Under the pieces are notes generated by a model, which was not told the DNA's origin, did no database searches, and saw only the letters and a list, made by a program, of their open reading frames with translations. Below are positions 47,684-55,833 of a stretch of DNA of 64,000 bases, piece after piece. The stretch spans positions 124,001-188,000 of the forward strand of contig NZ_FNVB01000003.1 in assembly GCF_900108315.1 (NCBI RefSeq), written 5' to 3'. This DNA is from Saccharopolyspora kobensis (GTDB taxonomy: Bacteria; Actinomycetota; Actinomycetes; Mycobacteriales; Pseudonocardiaceae). A program made the position numbers and the translations under genes. The first letter of the stretch is position 1. Every line of letters begins with the position of its first letter.

Positions 47684-48994
47684 TCAGGCGTCCTGCAGCG
47701 GGAGGTGGGCCCGGTCGGTGACCCTGGAGACGGCGATGAGCGTGCACAGGGCGGTGATCACCGCGTAGAACGCGGGCATGTAGGTGTTGCCGGTCTGTCC
47801 GATGAGGAAGGTCATCAGCAGCGGCGCGGTGCCGCCGAAGACGGCCGAGGAGACGTTGTAGCCCAGGCCGTAGGCGGAGTAGCGGACGCGGGTGGGGAAC
47901 AGCTCCACCAGCAGGATGTGCACGACACCGGTGTGGCCGGCGAACACCACGGCCATCACGCCGGCGCCCAGCGCGGCCAGTCCGACGTTGCCGGTGCTGA
48001 TCAGCATGTAGCACGGGATTCCGGCCACCGCCATGGCCACCGCCGCGCCCGCGATGACCTTCTTGCGCCCGATGCGGTCGGAAAGCGCGCCCATGAACGG
48101 GATCGCCACGGAGATCGCCACCAGGCTGGCCGCGGTGACCAGCAGCCCGTCGACGGTGCTGAACCGCAGCTCGGTGGACATGAAGGTGGGCATGTAGGCG
48201 AAGAGCACGTAGTAACCGGAGCCGTTCATCAGCGGGATGAACAGCGCCAGCCACATCGCCCGCCGGTGCTCGGCGGAGGCGAACGCCTCCTTGAGCGGGT
48301 TCTTCGACAGCCCGCCCTCCTCCTTGAGGCGGGTGAAGTTCGGGGTGTCGGTGATCTTGCGGCGGATGTAGATGCCGGTGATGCCCAGCGGGATGGCCAG
48401 CAGGAACGGGATTCGCCAGCCGAAGGACTCCATCCGCTCCGGGCCGAGACCGCTGGTCATGGCCGCGGCGATCAGCGTGCCGGTCAGCAGCGAGAGGAAC
48501 GAGGCGATCTGCGCGTAGCTGGTGTAGAGGCCGCGCTTGCCCTCCGGGGCGTGCTCGGCGAGGAAGGTCATCGCGCCGGCCGCCTCACCGCCGACCGAGA
48601 AGCCCTGCAGGATCCGCATCAGGATGAGCAGGCACGGGGCCGCGACGCCGATCGCCGCGTAGGTCGGCAGCATGCCGATGGCGGCGGTGGCGACGCTGAT
48701 CAGCATGATGACGAAGACGAGCATCCGCTGCCTGCCGATGCGGTCGCCGAGGTGGCCGCAGATGATGCCGCCCAGCGGCCGGAAGAAGAACGAGATCGCG
48801 TAGCCCACGAAGACCAGCAGCACCGCGTTCTGCGAGTCCGGGAAGAAGACCACGGCCAGCGTGCCGGCCATGAATCCGAAGATGCCGTTGTCGTAGAGCT
48901 CGGCGAAGATCCCGACGCACCCGGCGAGCGTGACGCGCCGCGCGGTCCGGGCGTCGACTCGGTTGGGCACGGCGTTGGCGGCCACGGTTCTCAT
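47684..48994 (-). CDS. MFS transporter, metabolite:H+ symporter (ProP/MHS-like)
   Basis: This 436-aa importer has about twelve helices. MHS signatures are clear: FAELYDNGIFGFMAGTLAVVFFP in helix 1, FRPLGGIICGHLGDRIGRQRML, LMRILQGFSVGGEAAGAMTFLAEHAP and SAYGLGYNVSSAVFGGTAPLL. Relatives carry dicarboxylates, shikimate or proline-betaine. ATG at 48994 overlaps the pxpC stop (ATGA) and follows GGAGA. Its place in the operon suggests import of the substrate of the PxpABC step. Confidence 0.9.
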   Translation of the reverse strand: MRTVAANAVPNRVDARTARRVTLAGCVGIFAELYDNGIFGFMAGTLAVVFFPDSQNAVLLVFVGYAISFFFRPLGGIICGHLGDRIGRQRMLVFVIMLISVATAAIGMLPTYAAIGVAAPCLLILMRILQGFSVGGEAAGAMTFLAEHAPEGKRGLYTSYAQIASFLSLLTGTLIAAAMTSGLGPERMESFGWRIPFLLAIPLGITGIYIRRKITDTPNFTRLKEEGGLSKNPLKEAFASAEHRRAMWLALFIPLMNGSGYYVLFAYMPTFMSTELRFSTVDGLLVTAASLVAISVAIPFMGALSDRIGRKKVIAGAAVAMAVAGIPCYMLISTGNVGLAALGAGVMAVVFAGHTGVVHILLVELFPTRVRYSAYGLGYNVSSAVFGGTAPLLMTFLIGQTGNTYMPAFYAVITALCTLIAVSRVTDRAHLPLQDA

Positions 48995-49998
48995 GGTGTC
49001 TCCGATGCTGGGGCGGACGTGGTGGGCATGGGCAGGCGGAGGGCGTCGAACAGCGTCGACGCGCGTTGTCGGAGTGCGCGCAGCACGTCGCGCTGGGCCC
49101 GGTGGGCGGTCACCGCCTCGGCGACGCTGCGCTTGCGGAACCGGACGCGCTGGCCGGGCCGGACCTGGCCGAGCGCGCAGAGCCCGGTCGCGGTGACCAC
49201 GGCGAGCACCGGATAGCCGGCGGTGACCCCGCGGCCGCGGTGCAGCACCAGCAGTTCCTCGCCGGCGGGCACTTCGACGGCGCCGACCGGAACACCGCGC
49301 GAGAGCACCTCGCCGCGGGCTTCGCGCTGCGGAACGTCGCCGCGCATCCGCAGCCCGATGTGGTTGCTCTGCGGGCTCACGGTGTACTCGGCGTCGAACA
49401 GCCGGGTCGCCGACGCGCCGAACTCGGCGACGTCCGGGCCGTCGGTGACGTCGATGGTCCACGGTTCCCGGAAGCCCGGGACCGGTACGCCCAGCCGGAA
49501 GACCGGGTGGCGCAGGACCGGGTGGTCGATCGGCGGGACACCGCTGCCGATCGCGAGTTCGTCGTCGTCGCGCAGCGATCGGCCGAACCCGAGGATCGTG
49601 TCGGGGGCACAGCTGCCGAGCAGCGACGGCGCCGCCACCGAACCGCGCAACGCCAGGTAGACGCGCGCGCCGAGCCGGATCCCGCCGATGGTGACGGTTT
49701 CGCCGGCGCGGACCGCGGTCGGCTCCCACTGCGGGCGCCGGATGCCACCGACGGTGATCTCGGCGGGAGCCCCGGTCACGGCCAGGAGCACGTCGGTGCT
49801 CGGCGTGCAGCTGAAGTCCAGCATGGTGATCTCCACCAGCGGCGCGCTCTCGTCGTTTCCGACCAGCACGTTCGCCACGCGCGCCGAGAACTGGTCGAGC
49901 GCGCCGTTGACCGGGAGGCCGAATCGGGACCGGCCGAACCGGCCGAGGTCCTGCACCGCGGAGAGGCCCGCTCGGTGGATCACGAGGTGGTCAGCCAT
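48991..49998 (-). CDS. pxpC: 5-oxoprolinase subunit C (biotin-dependent carboxyltransferase-like)
   Basis: This 335-aa protein is the KipA/PxpC partner of the three-subunit ATP-dependent 5-oxoprolinase. It has the family start LVIHRAGLSAVQDLGRFGRSRFGLPVNGALDQFSARVAN and later SNHIGLRMRGD and RGRGVTAGYPVLAVV. The ATG at 49998 overlaps the pxpB stop by eight bases; the further upstream start adds MPRWWPP and is less likely. With PxpA and PxpB it hydrolyses 5-oxoproline (or an analogue) to glutamate with ATP. Confidence 0.9.
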   Translation of the reverse strand: MADHLVIHRAGLSAVQDLGRFGRSRFGLPVNGALDQFSARVANVLVGNDESAPLVEITMLDFSCTPSTDVLLAVTGAPAEITVGGIRRPQWEPTAVRAGETVTIGGIRLGARVYLALRGSVAAPSLLGSCAPDTILGFGRSLRDDDELAIGSGVPPIDHPVLRHPVFRLGVPVPGFREPWTIDVTDGPDVAEFGASATRLFDAEYTVSPQSNHIGLRMRGDVPQREARGEVLSRGVPVGAVEVPAGEELLVLHRGRGVTAGYPVLAVVTATGLCALGQVRPGQRVRFRKRSVAEAVTAHRAQRDVLRALRQRASTLFDALRLPMPTTSAPASETP

Positions 49999-50701
49999 CG
50001 GCGGCCACCAGCGGGGCACCGGCGTGCTCGTCCCACTGCTCGGGGCGGATCGGCACGAAGCGGAAGCGGTCTCCCGGGCGGTACGGGGCGAGGCGCTCGG
50101 AGTCGAGGTCGAGCACCCGGAGCGGGGTGCGGCCCAGCAGCGGCCAGCCGCCCGGGGAGCGCATCGGGCAGATCACGGCCTGCGCGCCGGCCACCGCGAC
50201 GGAACCGGGCGGCACGCTGGTGCGCGGCGAGGCCAGCCGCGCCACCGGGGCCGGGAACGGCGGGCCGTCCATCATCGGTGCGCCGACGGGTGCGCCGAGG
50301 CACCGGACGGTCAAGGTGGTGCCGGAGTGCAGCTCGATCACTCCCCGCTCGGTCAATCCGAGCTGGTCGGCCACTTCCGGCAGGTCGGGTCCGTGCTCAC
50401 CACCGTAGACGACCGGGACCACGAAGAGCTTCGACGGCCGCTCGGCCGGGATCTCGCCCAGCTGGTCGAGCGCGTCTTCGAGCGCTCGGCGAACGGTTCG
50501 GTGGTCGGTGTCGGCGCAGTCGAACTCCACGAGCAGCGAGTCGTAGGTGGGCACGAGACCGTGCACGCCGCTCAGGCGGGCCTCCTCCAGCGCATCGGCC
50601 AGGGCGTGCACGGCTCGCCACCTGTGGTCGGCGTCGTCGTGCACTGCCTTGACGACCACGGCCGAGTCCCCGCAGTCGACGATCGCCACGTGCTGCCGCA
50701 T
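49991..50701 (-). CDS. pxpB: 5-oxoprolinase subunit B (KipI-like)
   Basis: This 236-aa cyclophilin-like subunit carries VPVVYGGEHGPDLPEVADQLGL followed by LGAPVGAPMMDGPPFPAPVARLASPRTSVPPGSVAVAGAQAVI, the conserved KipI/PxpB core. In B. subtilis KipI also inhibits the KinA kinase, but the operon here clearly pairs it with PxpA and PxpC for 5-oxoproline hydrolysis. The ATG at 50701 begins one base after the pxpA stop. Confidence 0.9.
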   Translation of the reverse strand: MRQHVAIVDCGDSAVVVKAVHDDADHRWRAVHALADALEEARLSGVHGLVPTYDSLLVEFDCADTDHRTVRRALEDALDQLGEIPAERPSKLFVVPVVYGGEHGPDLPEVADQLGLTERGVIELHSGTTLTVRCLGAPVGAPMMDGPPFPAPVARLASPRTSVPPGSVAVAGAQAVICPMRSPGGWPLLGRTPLRVLDLDSERLAPYRPGDRFRFVPIRPEQWDEHAGAPLVAADG

Positions 50702-50702
50702 G

Positions 50703-51488
50703 TCAGGCTCCCGCCTTGCGCCGGAGCACCTCGGGCAGCGGTGCGATCGCCACCCCGGCCGAGAGCAGCTCGTCGCGCACCCTGTGCGCCAATGCCACCG
50801 CGTCCGGTGTGTCGCCGTGCAGCAGCACGGTGTCGCATTCCACCGGGACGACCTTGCCGCCGACGCTGCGGATGACGCCCTCGGTCACCATGCGGACCGT
50901 GCGCTCGGCGATCTCGGCCGCGTCGTGGATCACCGCGCCCGGCTGCGTCCTGGGCACGAGGGTGCCGTCGTCGGCGTAGGCCCGGTCGGCGATCCCGACG
51001 ATGCCGACCGCCAGGCCGCGGGCCCGGGCGGCCTCCGCGAGCTCGCCGTCCTGGGCCAGCACGATCAACGACGGGTCCACGCAGGCGACCGCATCGGCCA
51101 CCGCACCCGCGTAGTCCGGCCGCGTGGCGACCAGGTTGCCCAGCTTTCCGTGCGGTGCCACGTGGTTGACGCGGATGCCGTGCGCGACGGCGAAGGCCTG
51201 GAGAGCACCGATCTGGTACAGCACATCGGTGCGGACTTCCCGCGGGGTCAGTTCCATCGCGCGCCGGCCGAAACCGGCCAGATCGGGAAAGCTCGGGTGC
51301 GCCCCCGCCGAGATGCCGCGCTGCGCGCACGACCGGATCGTGGCGTCCATGGTGCGCGGATCGCCGGCGTGGAAACCGCAGGCGATGTTCGCCGAAGTCA
51401 CGACGTCCAGCAGCGCCTCGTCGTCGCCCATCGCGTAGGCGCCGAACCCCTCGCCGAGGTCGGCGACGAGATCGACCAGGTGCGTCAT
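50703..51488 (-). CDS. pxpA: 5-oxoprolinase subunit A (LamB/YcsF family)
   Basis: The 261-aa protein starts VDLVADLGEGFGAYAMGDDEALLDVVTSANIACGFHAGDPRTM, an unmistakable LamB/YcsF signature, with HPSFPDLAGFGRR, NHVAPHGKLGN and VECDTVLLHGDTP. It binds the lactam ring. GGAGG stands five bases before the ATG at 51488; longer readings extend into intergenic AT-richer DNA. It is the first gene of the seven-gene operon and divergent from the LysR gene. Confidence 0.92.
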   Translation of the reverse strand: MTHLVDLVADLGEGFGAYAMGDDEALLDVVTSANIACGFHAGDPRTMDATIRSCAQRGISAGAHPSFPDLAGFGRRAMELTPREVRTDVLYQIGALQAFAVAHGIRVNHVAPHGKLGNLVATRPDYAGAVADAVACVDPSLIVLAQDGELAEAARARGLAVGIVGIADRAYADDGTLVPRTQPGAVIHDAAEIAERTVRMVTEGVIRSVGGKVVPVECDTVLLHGDTPDAVALAHRVRDELLSAGVAIAPLPEVLRRKAGA

Positions 51489-51544
51489 TACGACCTCCGG
51501 GGAGCGTGAATCGCATTTCTTCCGCCCGAATGGATCGACGAATT

Positions 51545-51597
51545 GCGGCGAATTGACTTCGCCGCTGAACATTCTTTCGCGGGATCGGGATATCCCG
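51545..51597. promoter_or_regulatory. Palindromes in the LysR-pxpA divergent promoter region
   Basis: The 307-base gene-free gap 51489-51795 is AT-richer than its surroundings and must hold both promoters. It contains a perfect inverted repeat with arms GCGGCGAA and TTCGCCGC around a 5-base spacer (51545-51565) and, 20 bases on, the perfect 12-mer CGGGATATCCCG (51586-51597). LysR regulators usually bind such dyads between divergent genes; which site is used is unknown. Confidence 0.5.
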
Positions 51598-51795
51598 GAT
51601 TCGCCGAAACCTTCTCGATGCGTTTCAGCGAACGTAATGCAGCCCACCGCGACCGACAAATACGCGTTGGGCGTGACGTGATCGCCGATGCTTATGGATG
51701 GTCGCCGATCCGCCGGGCGAGCGGCGTGCGCACAGCTCAGGGCGCCGCTGACCCGGACGTATGATGAGCGGCTCCCGGGGCTGGAAGGGCTGCAG

Positions 51796-52698
51796 ATGGA
51801 CACCAGGCGTCTCTACTCGTTCGTCAAGATCGTCGATGCCGGGAGCATCACCCGGGCCGCCGGCATCCTGCGCATCGCCCAGCCCGCGCTCAGCCAGCAG
51901 GTCTCCTCGCTGGAGGCGCAGTTCAAGCAGCAGCTGCTGATCCGCAGCAAGCGCGGGGTGGCCCCGACCGAAGCCGGCCGCGCGCTCTACCGGCACGCCC
52001 AGCTCATCCTGCGCCAGGTCGACCAGGCCCACGCCGCCGTGTCGGTGTCCGGGCACGCCCCCGCGGGCAGCGTCTCGGTCGGCCTCGCCCCCTACAGCGC
52101 GGGCGCGGCGCTGGCCCTGCCGCTGCTGCGCGCCGTGCGCGAGCGCTACCCGAACATCCTGCTGCACATCAACGAGAACTTCGGCGGCGTCATCAGCGAA
52201 GCGATCATGACCGGGCGGATGGACATGGCGTTCATCTACGACGCGGGGCGCCGGATCCGCGGGGTGCGGTTCGAGCCGATGCGCACCGAGGGCCTGTTCC
52301 TCATCGCCGCCCCGTCGATCGCACCGGGCACCGCGGGCGAGGAGGTCGCGGTGGCCGAGCTGCGCGACGTCGAGCTGCTGCTGCCGAGCGGCATCCACAC
52401 CATCCGCCAGGTCGTCGACACCGCGTTCCAGCAGGCCGCCCTGGAACCGAAGGTCGTCGGCGAGATCGAATCGGCGCCCACGCTGGTCAGCGCGGTGCGC
52501 GCCGGTGTCGGCGCGACGGTGCTGCCGTGGTCGGCGGCCAGCGCGATCATCGACGTGCAGAACCTCGTGGTGCGGCGGATCGTCGAACCCGAGATCGAGG
52601 TCAAGCTCTCGCTGTGCACATCCGACCACCAGCCGCTGTCCGAACCCGCACTGGCCGTGCAGGATCTGTTCCACGAGCTGATCGCGGAATTCGCCTGA
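51796..52698 (+). CDS. LysR-family regulator (Nac-like), divergent to the pxpABC operon
   Basis: The 300-aa protein starts with MDTRRLYSFVKIVDAGSITRAAGILRIAQPALSQQVSSLEAQFKQQLLIRSKRG, a winged-helix DNA-binding domain of the Nac/Cbl subgroup (QVSSLE, GVAPTEAGRALYRHAQLILR), and a PBP2-type effector domain follows. ATG at 51796 has GGAAGGG six bases upstream. Divergent position over the shared promoter region makes it the probable activator of the pxpABC operon, perhaps responding to nitrogen status or the substrate. Confidence 0.88.
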   Translation: MDTRRLYSFVKIVDAGSITRAAGILRIAQPALSQQVSSLEAQFKQQLLIRSKRGVAPTEAGRALYRHAQLILRQVDQAHAAVSVSGHAPAGSVSVGLAPYSAGAALALPLLRAVRERYPNILLHINENFGGVISEAIMTGRMDMAFIYDAGRRIRGVRFEPMRTEGLFLIAAPSIAPGTAGEEVAVAELRDVELLLPSGIHTIRQVVDTAFQQAALEPKVVGEIESAPTLVSAVRAGVGATVLPWSAASAIIDVQNLVVRRIVEPEIEVKLSLCTSDHQPLSEPALAVQDLFHELIAEFA

Positions 52699-52874
52699 GC
52701 GAGGTTTCCCCCATCCGGTTCTGCGCGGTGGCGCGGTGCTGACCGGGAAGCATTCACACCGCCGATAGCGTCACGCGATTCCGGTATTTGTCGCCGCCCC
52801 ACCGCGCTGCCTAGCGTTCTCGCCGGACGGTCCACCCGATCTGCTGGTGGACCGCGCGTCTCGACGAGGAGCGA

Positions 52875-53876
52875 ATGATGACGCATCGCGTGCTCAGCAC
52901 CAGAGGGGAGCTACCCGGCGGCGGCCTGGCCCGGCTGGGCTCCGAAGTGGAGCTCGTCTCCTGGGCCGGCACCGGCAGGCCGGAGGCCGAAGAGCTGGCC
53001 GAACTCGCCGCCGGGGTCGATGCGATCCTGGCCCTGGGGAACGATTCCGTCGACGCCGGACTGCTGGCCGCGGCCGGCCCGGCGCTGCGCGTGGTGGGCC
53101 TCGCGAGCATGGGCTACGACGCGGTCGACCAGCGGGCCGCCGCGGATCGGGGCGTCGTGGTCACCCACACCCCCGGCGTGCTGGCCGAGACCACCGCGGA
53201 CCTGGCGTTCGCACTGGCGCTCATGGCGCGGCGCCGTCTCGGTTCGGCCCGCGACGCCCTGCACGCCGGGCAGTGGGACGCGTTCCGGATGCACGACCAC
53301 CTCGGTCTGGACGTGTTCGGCGCGACGCTAGGCCTGGTCGGTTACGGCCAGATCGGCCGTGCGGTGGCGCGGCGCGCCGCCGGGTTCGGCATGCGCGTCC
53401 TGCACCACGACCCGTTCGCCCCGGAGGACGACGGCCTGTCCTGGGCGGCCGACTTCCCCACCCTGCTCGCCGAATCCGACATCGTTTCGCTGCACGTGCC
53501 GCTCACCGAGTCCACCCGCGGGCTCATCGGTGCGGAGGAGCTGCGCGCGATGAAGCCCACCGCGACGGTGGTCAACACCTCGCGCGGCGGGGTCGTCGAC
53601 GAGGCGGCGCTGCTGGCCGCGCTGCGCGACGGGGTGATCCACTCCGCCGGGCTGGACGTCTTCGAACGCGAGCCGCGCGGCACCGACGTCGCCGATCTCG
53701 TCGAGCAGTCCCGCCTGGTCGCGCTGCCGCACGTCGGCTCGGCCACCGAGGCGACCCGCGCGGCCATGGTCGACCTCGCCGTGGACAACATCCTCGCCGT
53801 CCTCTCGGGCCGCCCGGCTCGCACACCGCTGCCGGGCACCGCTGCGGTTCCGGGAATCGCGGAGGGCGTGCGATGA
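52875..53876 (+). CDS. D-isomer-specific 2-hydroxyacid dehydrogenase
   Basis: The 333-aa NAD(P)-dependent enzyme reduces a 2-oxo acid or 2-ketogluconate. Motifs: LVGYGQIGRAVARRAAGFGMRVLHHD (Rossmann), VVNTSRGGVVDEAALLAAL (catalytic Arg), LDVFEREP (Glu) and LVALPHVGSATEATRAAM (His). It looks like a glyoxylate/hydroxypyruvate/2-ketogluconate reductase. AGGAG precedes ATG 52875 (ATG 52878 is also possible). The ATGA overlap links it to the next gene. Sugar-acid context favours a ketogluconate-type substrate. Confidence 0.9.
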   Translation: MMTHRVLSTRGELPGGGLARLGSEVELVSWAGTGRPEAEELAELAAGVDAILALGNDSVDAGLLAAAGPALRVVGLASMGYDAVDQRAAADRGVVVTHTPGVLAETTADLAFALALMARRRLGSARDALHAGQWDAFRMHDHLGLDVFGATLGLVGYGQIGRAVARRAAGFGMRVLHHDPFAPEDDGLSWAADFPTLLAESDIVSLHVPLTESTRGLIGAEELRAMKPTATVVNTSRGGVVDEAALLAALRDGVIHSAGLDVFEREPRGTDVADLVEQSRLVALPHVGSATEATRAAMVDLAVDNILAVLSGRPARTPLPGTAAVPGIAEGVR

Positions 53877-54643
53877 GCCACCCGGTGTTCGACATCAGCG
53901 GGCGCGTCGCGCTCGTCACCGGCTCCAGCAAGGGAATCGGCAACGCACTGGCGCGAGGCCTGCTCGAAGCCGGCTGCACGGTCGTCCTCAATGGACGCGA
54001 GGAGTCCAGGCTGGCCGAGGCGCGCGAGGAGCTTTCCGGCCTGACCGGTGCGACCGCGCACGCGCTCGCGTTCGACGTGACCGATCCGGTCGCGGTCGCG
54101 GACGGCATCGCCCGCGCCGAGGAGCTGGCGGGCCCGATCGACGTCCTGGTCAACAACACCGGGGTGCAGCACCGCGCGCCGTTCACCGAGTTCGCCGACG
54201 CGGACTGGTACCGGCTGCTCGACACCAACCTCAGCAGCGCCTTCCTCGTCGGGCGCGAGGTCGCCCGGCGGATGGTGCCGCGCGGCAGCGGGAAGATCAT
54301 CAACATCTGCTCGGTGCAGAGCGAGCTGGTGCGGCCCGGCATCGCCCCGTACTCCGCCACCAAGGGCGGCCTCAAGCAGCTGACCAAGGGCATGTGCGCC
54401 GACCTGGGTCCCTCCGGCATCCAGGTGAACGGGCTGGCTCCCGGCTACTTCGAGACCGAGCTGACCGCCGCCCTGGTCGCCGACGAGGAGTTCAGCGAGT
54501 GGGTCCGCGGTCGCACCCCGGCAGGCCGGTGGGGCCGGGTGTCCGATCTCGTCGGCGCCCTGCTGTTCCTGGCCTCCCCGGCCTCCGACTTCGTCAACGG
54601 CCAGCTGCTGCACGTCGACGGCGGCATGACTTCCGTTCTCTGA
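53873..54643 (+). CDS. SDR oxidoreductase (gluconate 5-dehydrogenase-like)
   Basis: The 256-aa enzyme has TGSSKGIG (16-23), NNTG (94-97), S147 and YSATK with Y160 and K164. The start FDISGRVALVTGSSKGIGNALARGL and end LLHVDGGMTSVL match gluconate 5-dehydrogenase (IdnO/Gno) proteins, which interconvert 5-ketogluconate and gluconate. ATG at 53873 overlaps the previous stop. It is in a likely L-idonate/ketogluconate cluster with the Zn-dehydrogenase and 6-phosphogluconate dehydrogenase downstream. Confidence 0.87.
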   Translation: MSHPVFDISGRVALVTGSSKGIGNALARGLLEAGCTVVLNGREESRLAEAREELSGLTGATAHALAFDVTDPVAVADGIARAEELAGPIDVLVNNTGVQHRAPFTEFADADWYRLLDTNLSSAFLVGREVARRMVPRGSGKIINICSVQSELVRPGIAPYSATKGGLKQLTKGMCADLGPSGIQVNGLAPGYFETELTAALVADEEFSEWVRGRTPAGRWGRVSDLVGALLFLASPASDFVNGQLLHVDGGMTSVL

Positions 54644-54666
54644 CCACCGAACCCGCTGGAGGGGCG

Positions 54667-55716
54667 ATGTCCACACGTGCGTGCGTCGTGCACGGAGCAG
54701 GCGATCTGCGCGTCGAAGAGCGGGAAGCGGCACCGCCCGGCGGTGGCGAGGTCGCGGTCTCGGTGGCGCTGGGCGGCATCTGCGGATCCGACCTGCACTA
54801 CTACCACCGCGGTTCGGTCGGCGACTTCCAGGTGCGCGAACCCATGGTGCTCGGTCACGAGGTCGTCGGGCACGTGGCCGCCACCGGCGACGGGGTGAAC
54901 GATCTCGCCGTCGGCGCGCCGGTCGCGATCCACCCGGCGACGCCGTGCGGCAGCTGCCCGGAATGCGCGCTCGACCACCGCAACGTCTGCGCCCACAGCC
55001 GCTACCTCGGCAGCGCGGCCCGCACTCCGCACGTGCAGGGCGGGTTCGCGCAGCACATCGTCGTGCCCGCCGACCAGGTCCGCCCGCTGCCCGACGGACT
55101 GGGCCTGCGCCGGGCCGTGCTCGCCGAACCGCTGTCGGTCGCCCTGCACGCCGTGCGACGCGCAGGCGATGTCGCGGGCCGGCGGGTCCTGGTCACCGGG
55201 GCGGGGCCGATCGGGTGCCTGGCGGTGGCGGCGTTGCGCGACGCCGGAGCGGCCGAGGTGATCGTCACCGACCTGCTCGACGCGCCGCTGGCCATCGCCG
55301 CGCAGGTCGGGGCGACCTCGACGATCCGGGCCGATCGCGGGATGCCCGACCAGGTCGACCTCGCCATCGAGGCCTCCGGCTCGGCGGCCGGTCTGAGCAC
55401 CTGCGTGCAGGCCGTGCGGCGGCGCGGGACCGTCGTGCTGCTCGGCCTGCTCCCACCGGGAGAGACCGGTTTCCTCGGCAACGTCGTGGTGACCCGCGAG
55501 CTCCAGCTGACCGGCGCGTTCCGCTTCGACCACGAATTCGACGAGGCGCTGTCCCTGCTGGCAGGCGGCCTGCCGGTCGATCCGGTGCTGACCCACACCT
55601 TCCCGCTGTCCGAGGCCACCGCTGCCTTCGACATCGCCGGGAACCGCGCGGTGGCCTCCAAGGTCCTGCTGGACCTCACCGCGCCCGTTGGCTGCGCGGG
55701 GGCGTCCGCTGGTTGA
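54667..55716 (+). CDS. Zinc-dependent alcohol dehydrogenase (L-idonate 5-dehydrogenase-like)
   Basis: The 349-aa MDR-family enzyme has catalytic zinc ligands C39 (GGICGSDLHYY) and H64-E65 (LGHEVVG), the structural zinc cluster C94, C97, C100 and C108 (CGSCPECALDHRNVC) and the Rossmann motif VLVTGAGPIGCLAVAAL. ICGSDLHYYHRG with VGDF is typical of L-idonate 5-dehydrogenase (IdnD). It would oxidise idonate to 5-ketogluconate, feeding the upstream SDR. GGAGGGG precedes ATG 54667; the gap to the SDR gene is 23 bases. Confidence 0.87.
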   Translation: MSTRACVVHGAGDLRVEEREAAPPGGGEVAVSVALGGICGSDLHYYHRGSVGDFQVREPMVLGHEVVGHVAATGDGVNDLAVGAPVAIHPATPCGSCPECALDHRNVCAHSRYLGSAARTPHVQGGFAQHIVVPADQVRPLPDGLGLRRAVLAEPLSVALHAVRRAGDVAGRRVLVTGAGPIGCLAVAALRDAGAAEVIVTDLLDAPLAIAAQVGATSTIRADRGMPDQVDLAIEASGSAAGLSTCVQAVRRRGTVVLLGLLPPGETGFLGNVVVTRELQLTGAFRFDHEFDEALSLLAGGLPVDPVLTHTFPLSEATAAFDIAGNRAVASKVLLDLTAPVGCAGASAG

Positions 55717-55833
55717 GAATTGTCGCGGCCACCCACGCCGCGCGGGCATCCGCGACATACTTCGAAACGCCAATCCCGCAACCAGGCGGTGTCGGTGGAT
55801 TCCGCCGTGCACAACGAGAACGGAAGACTTCCT

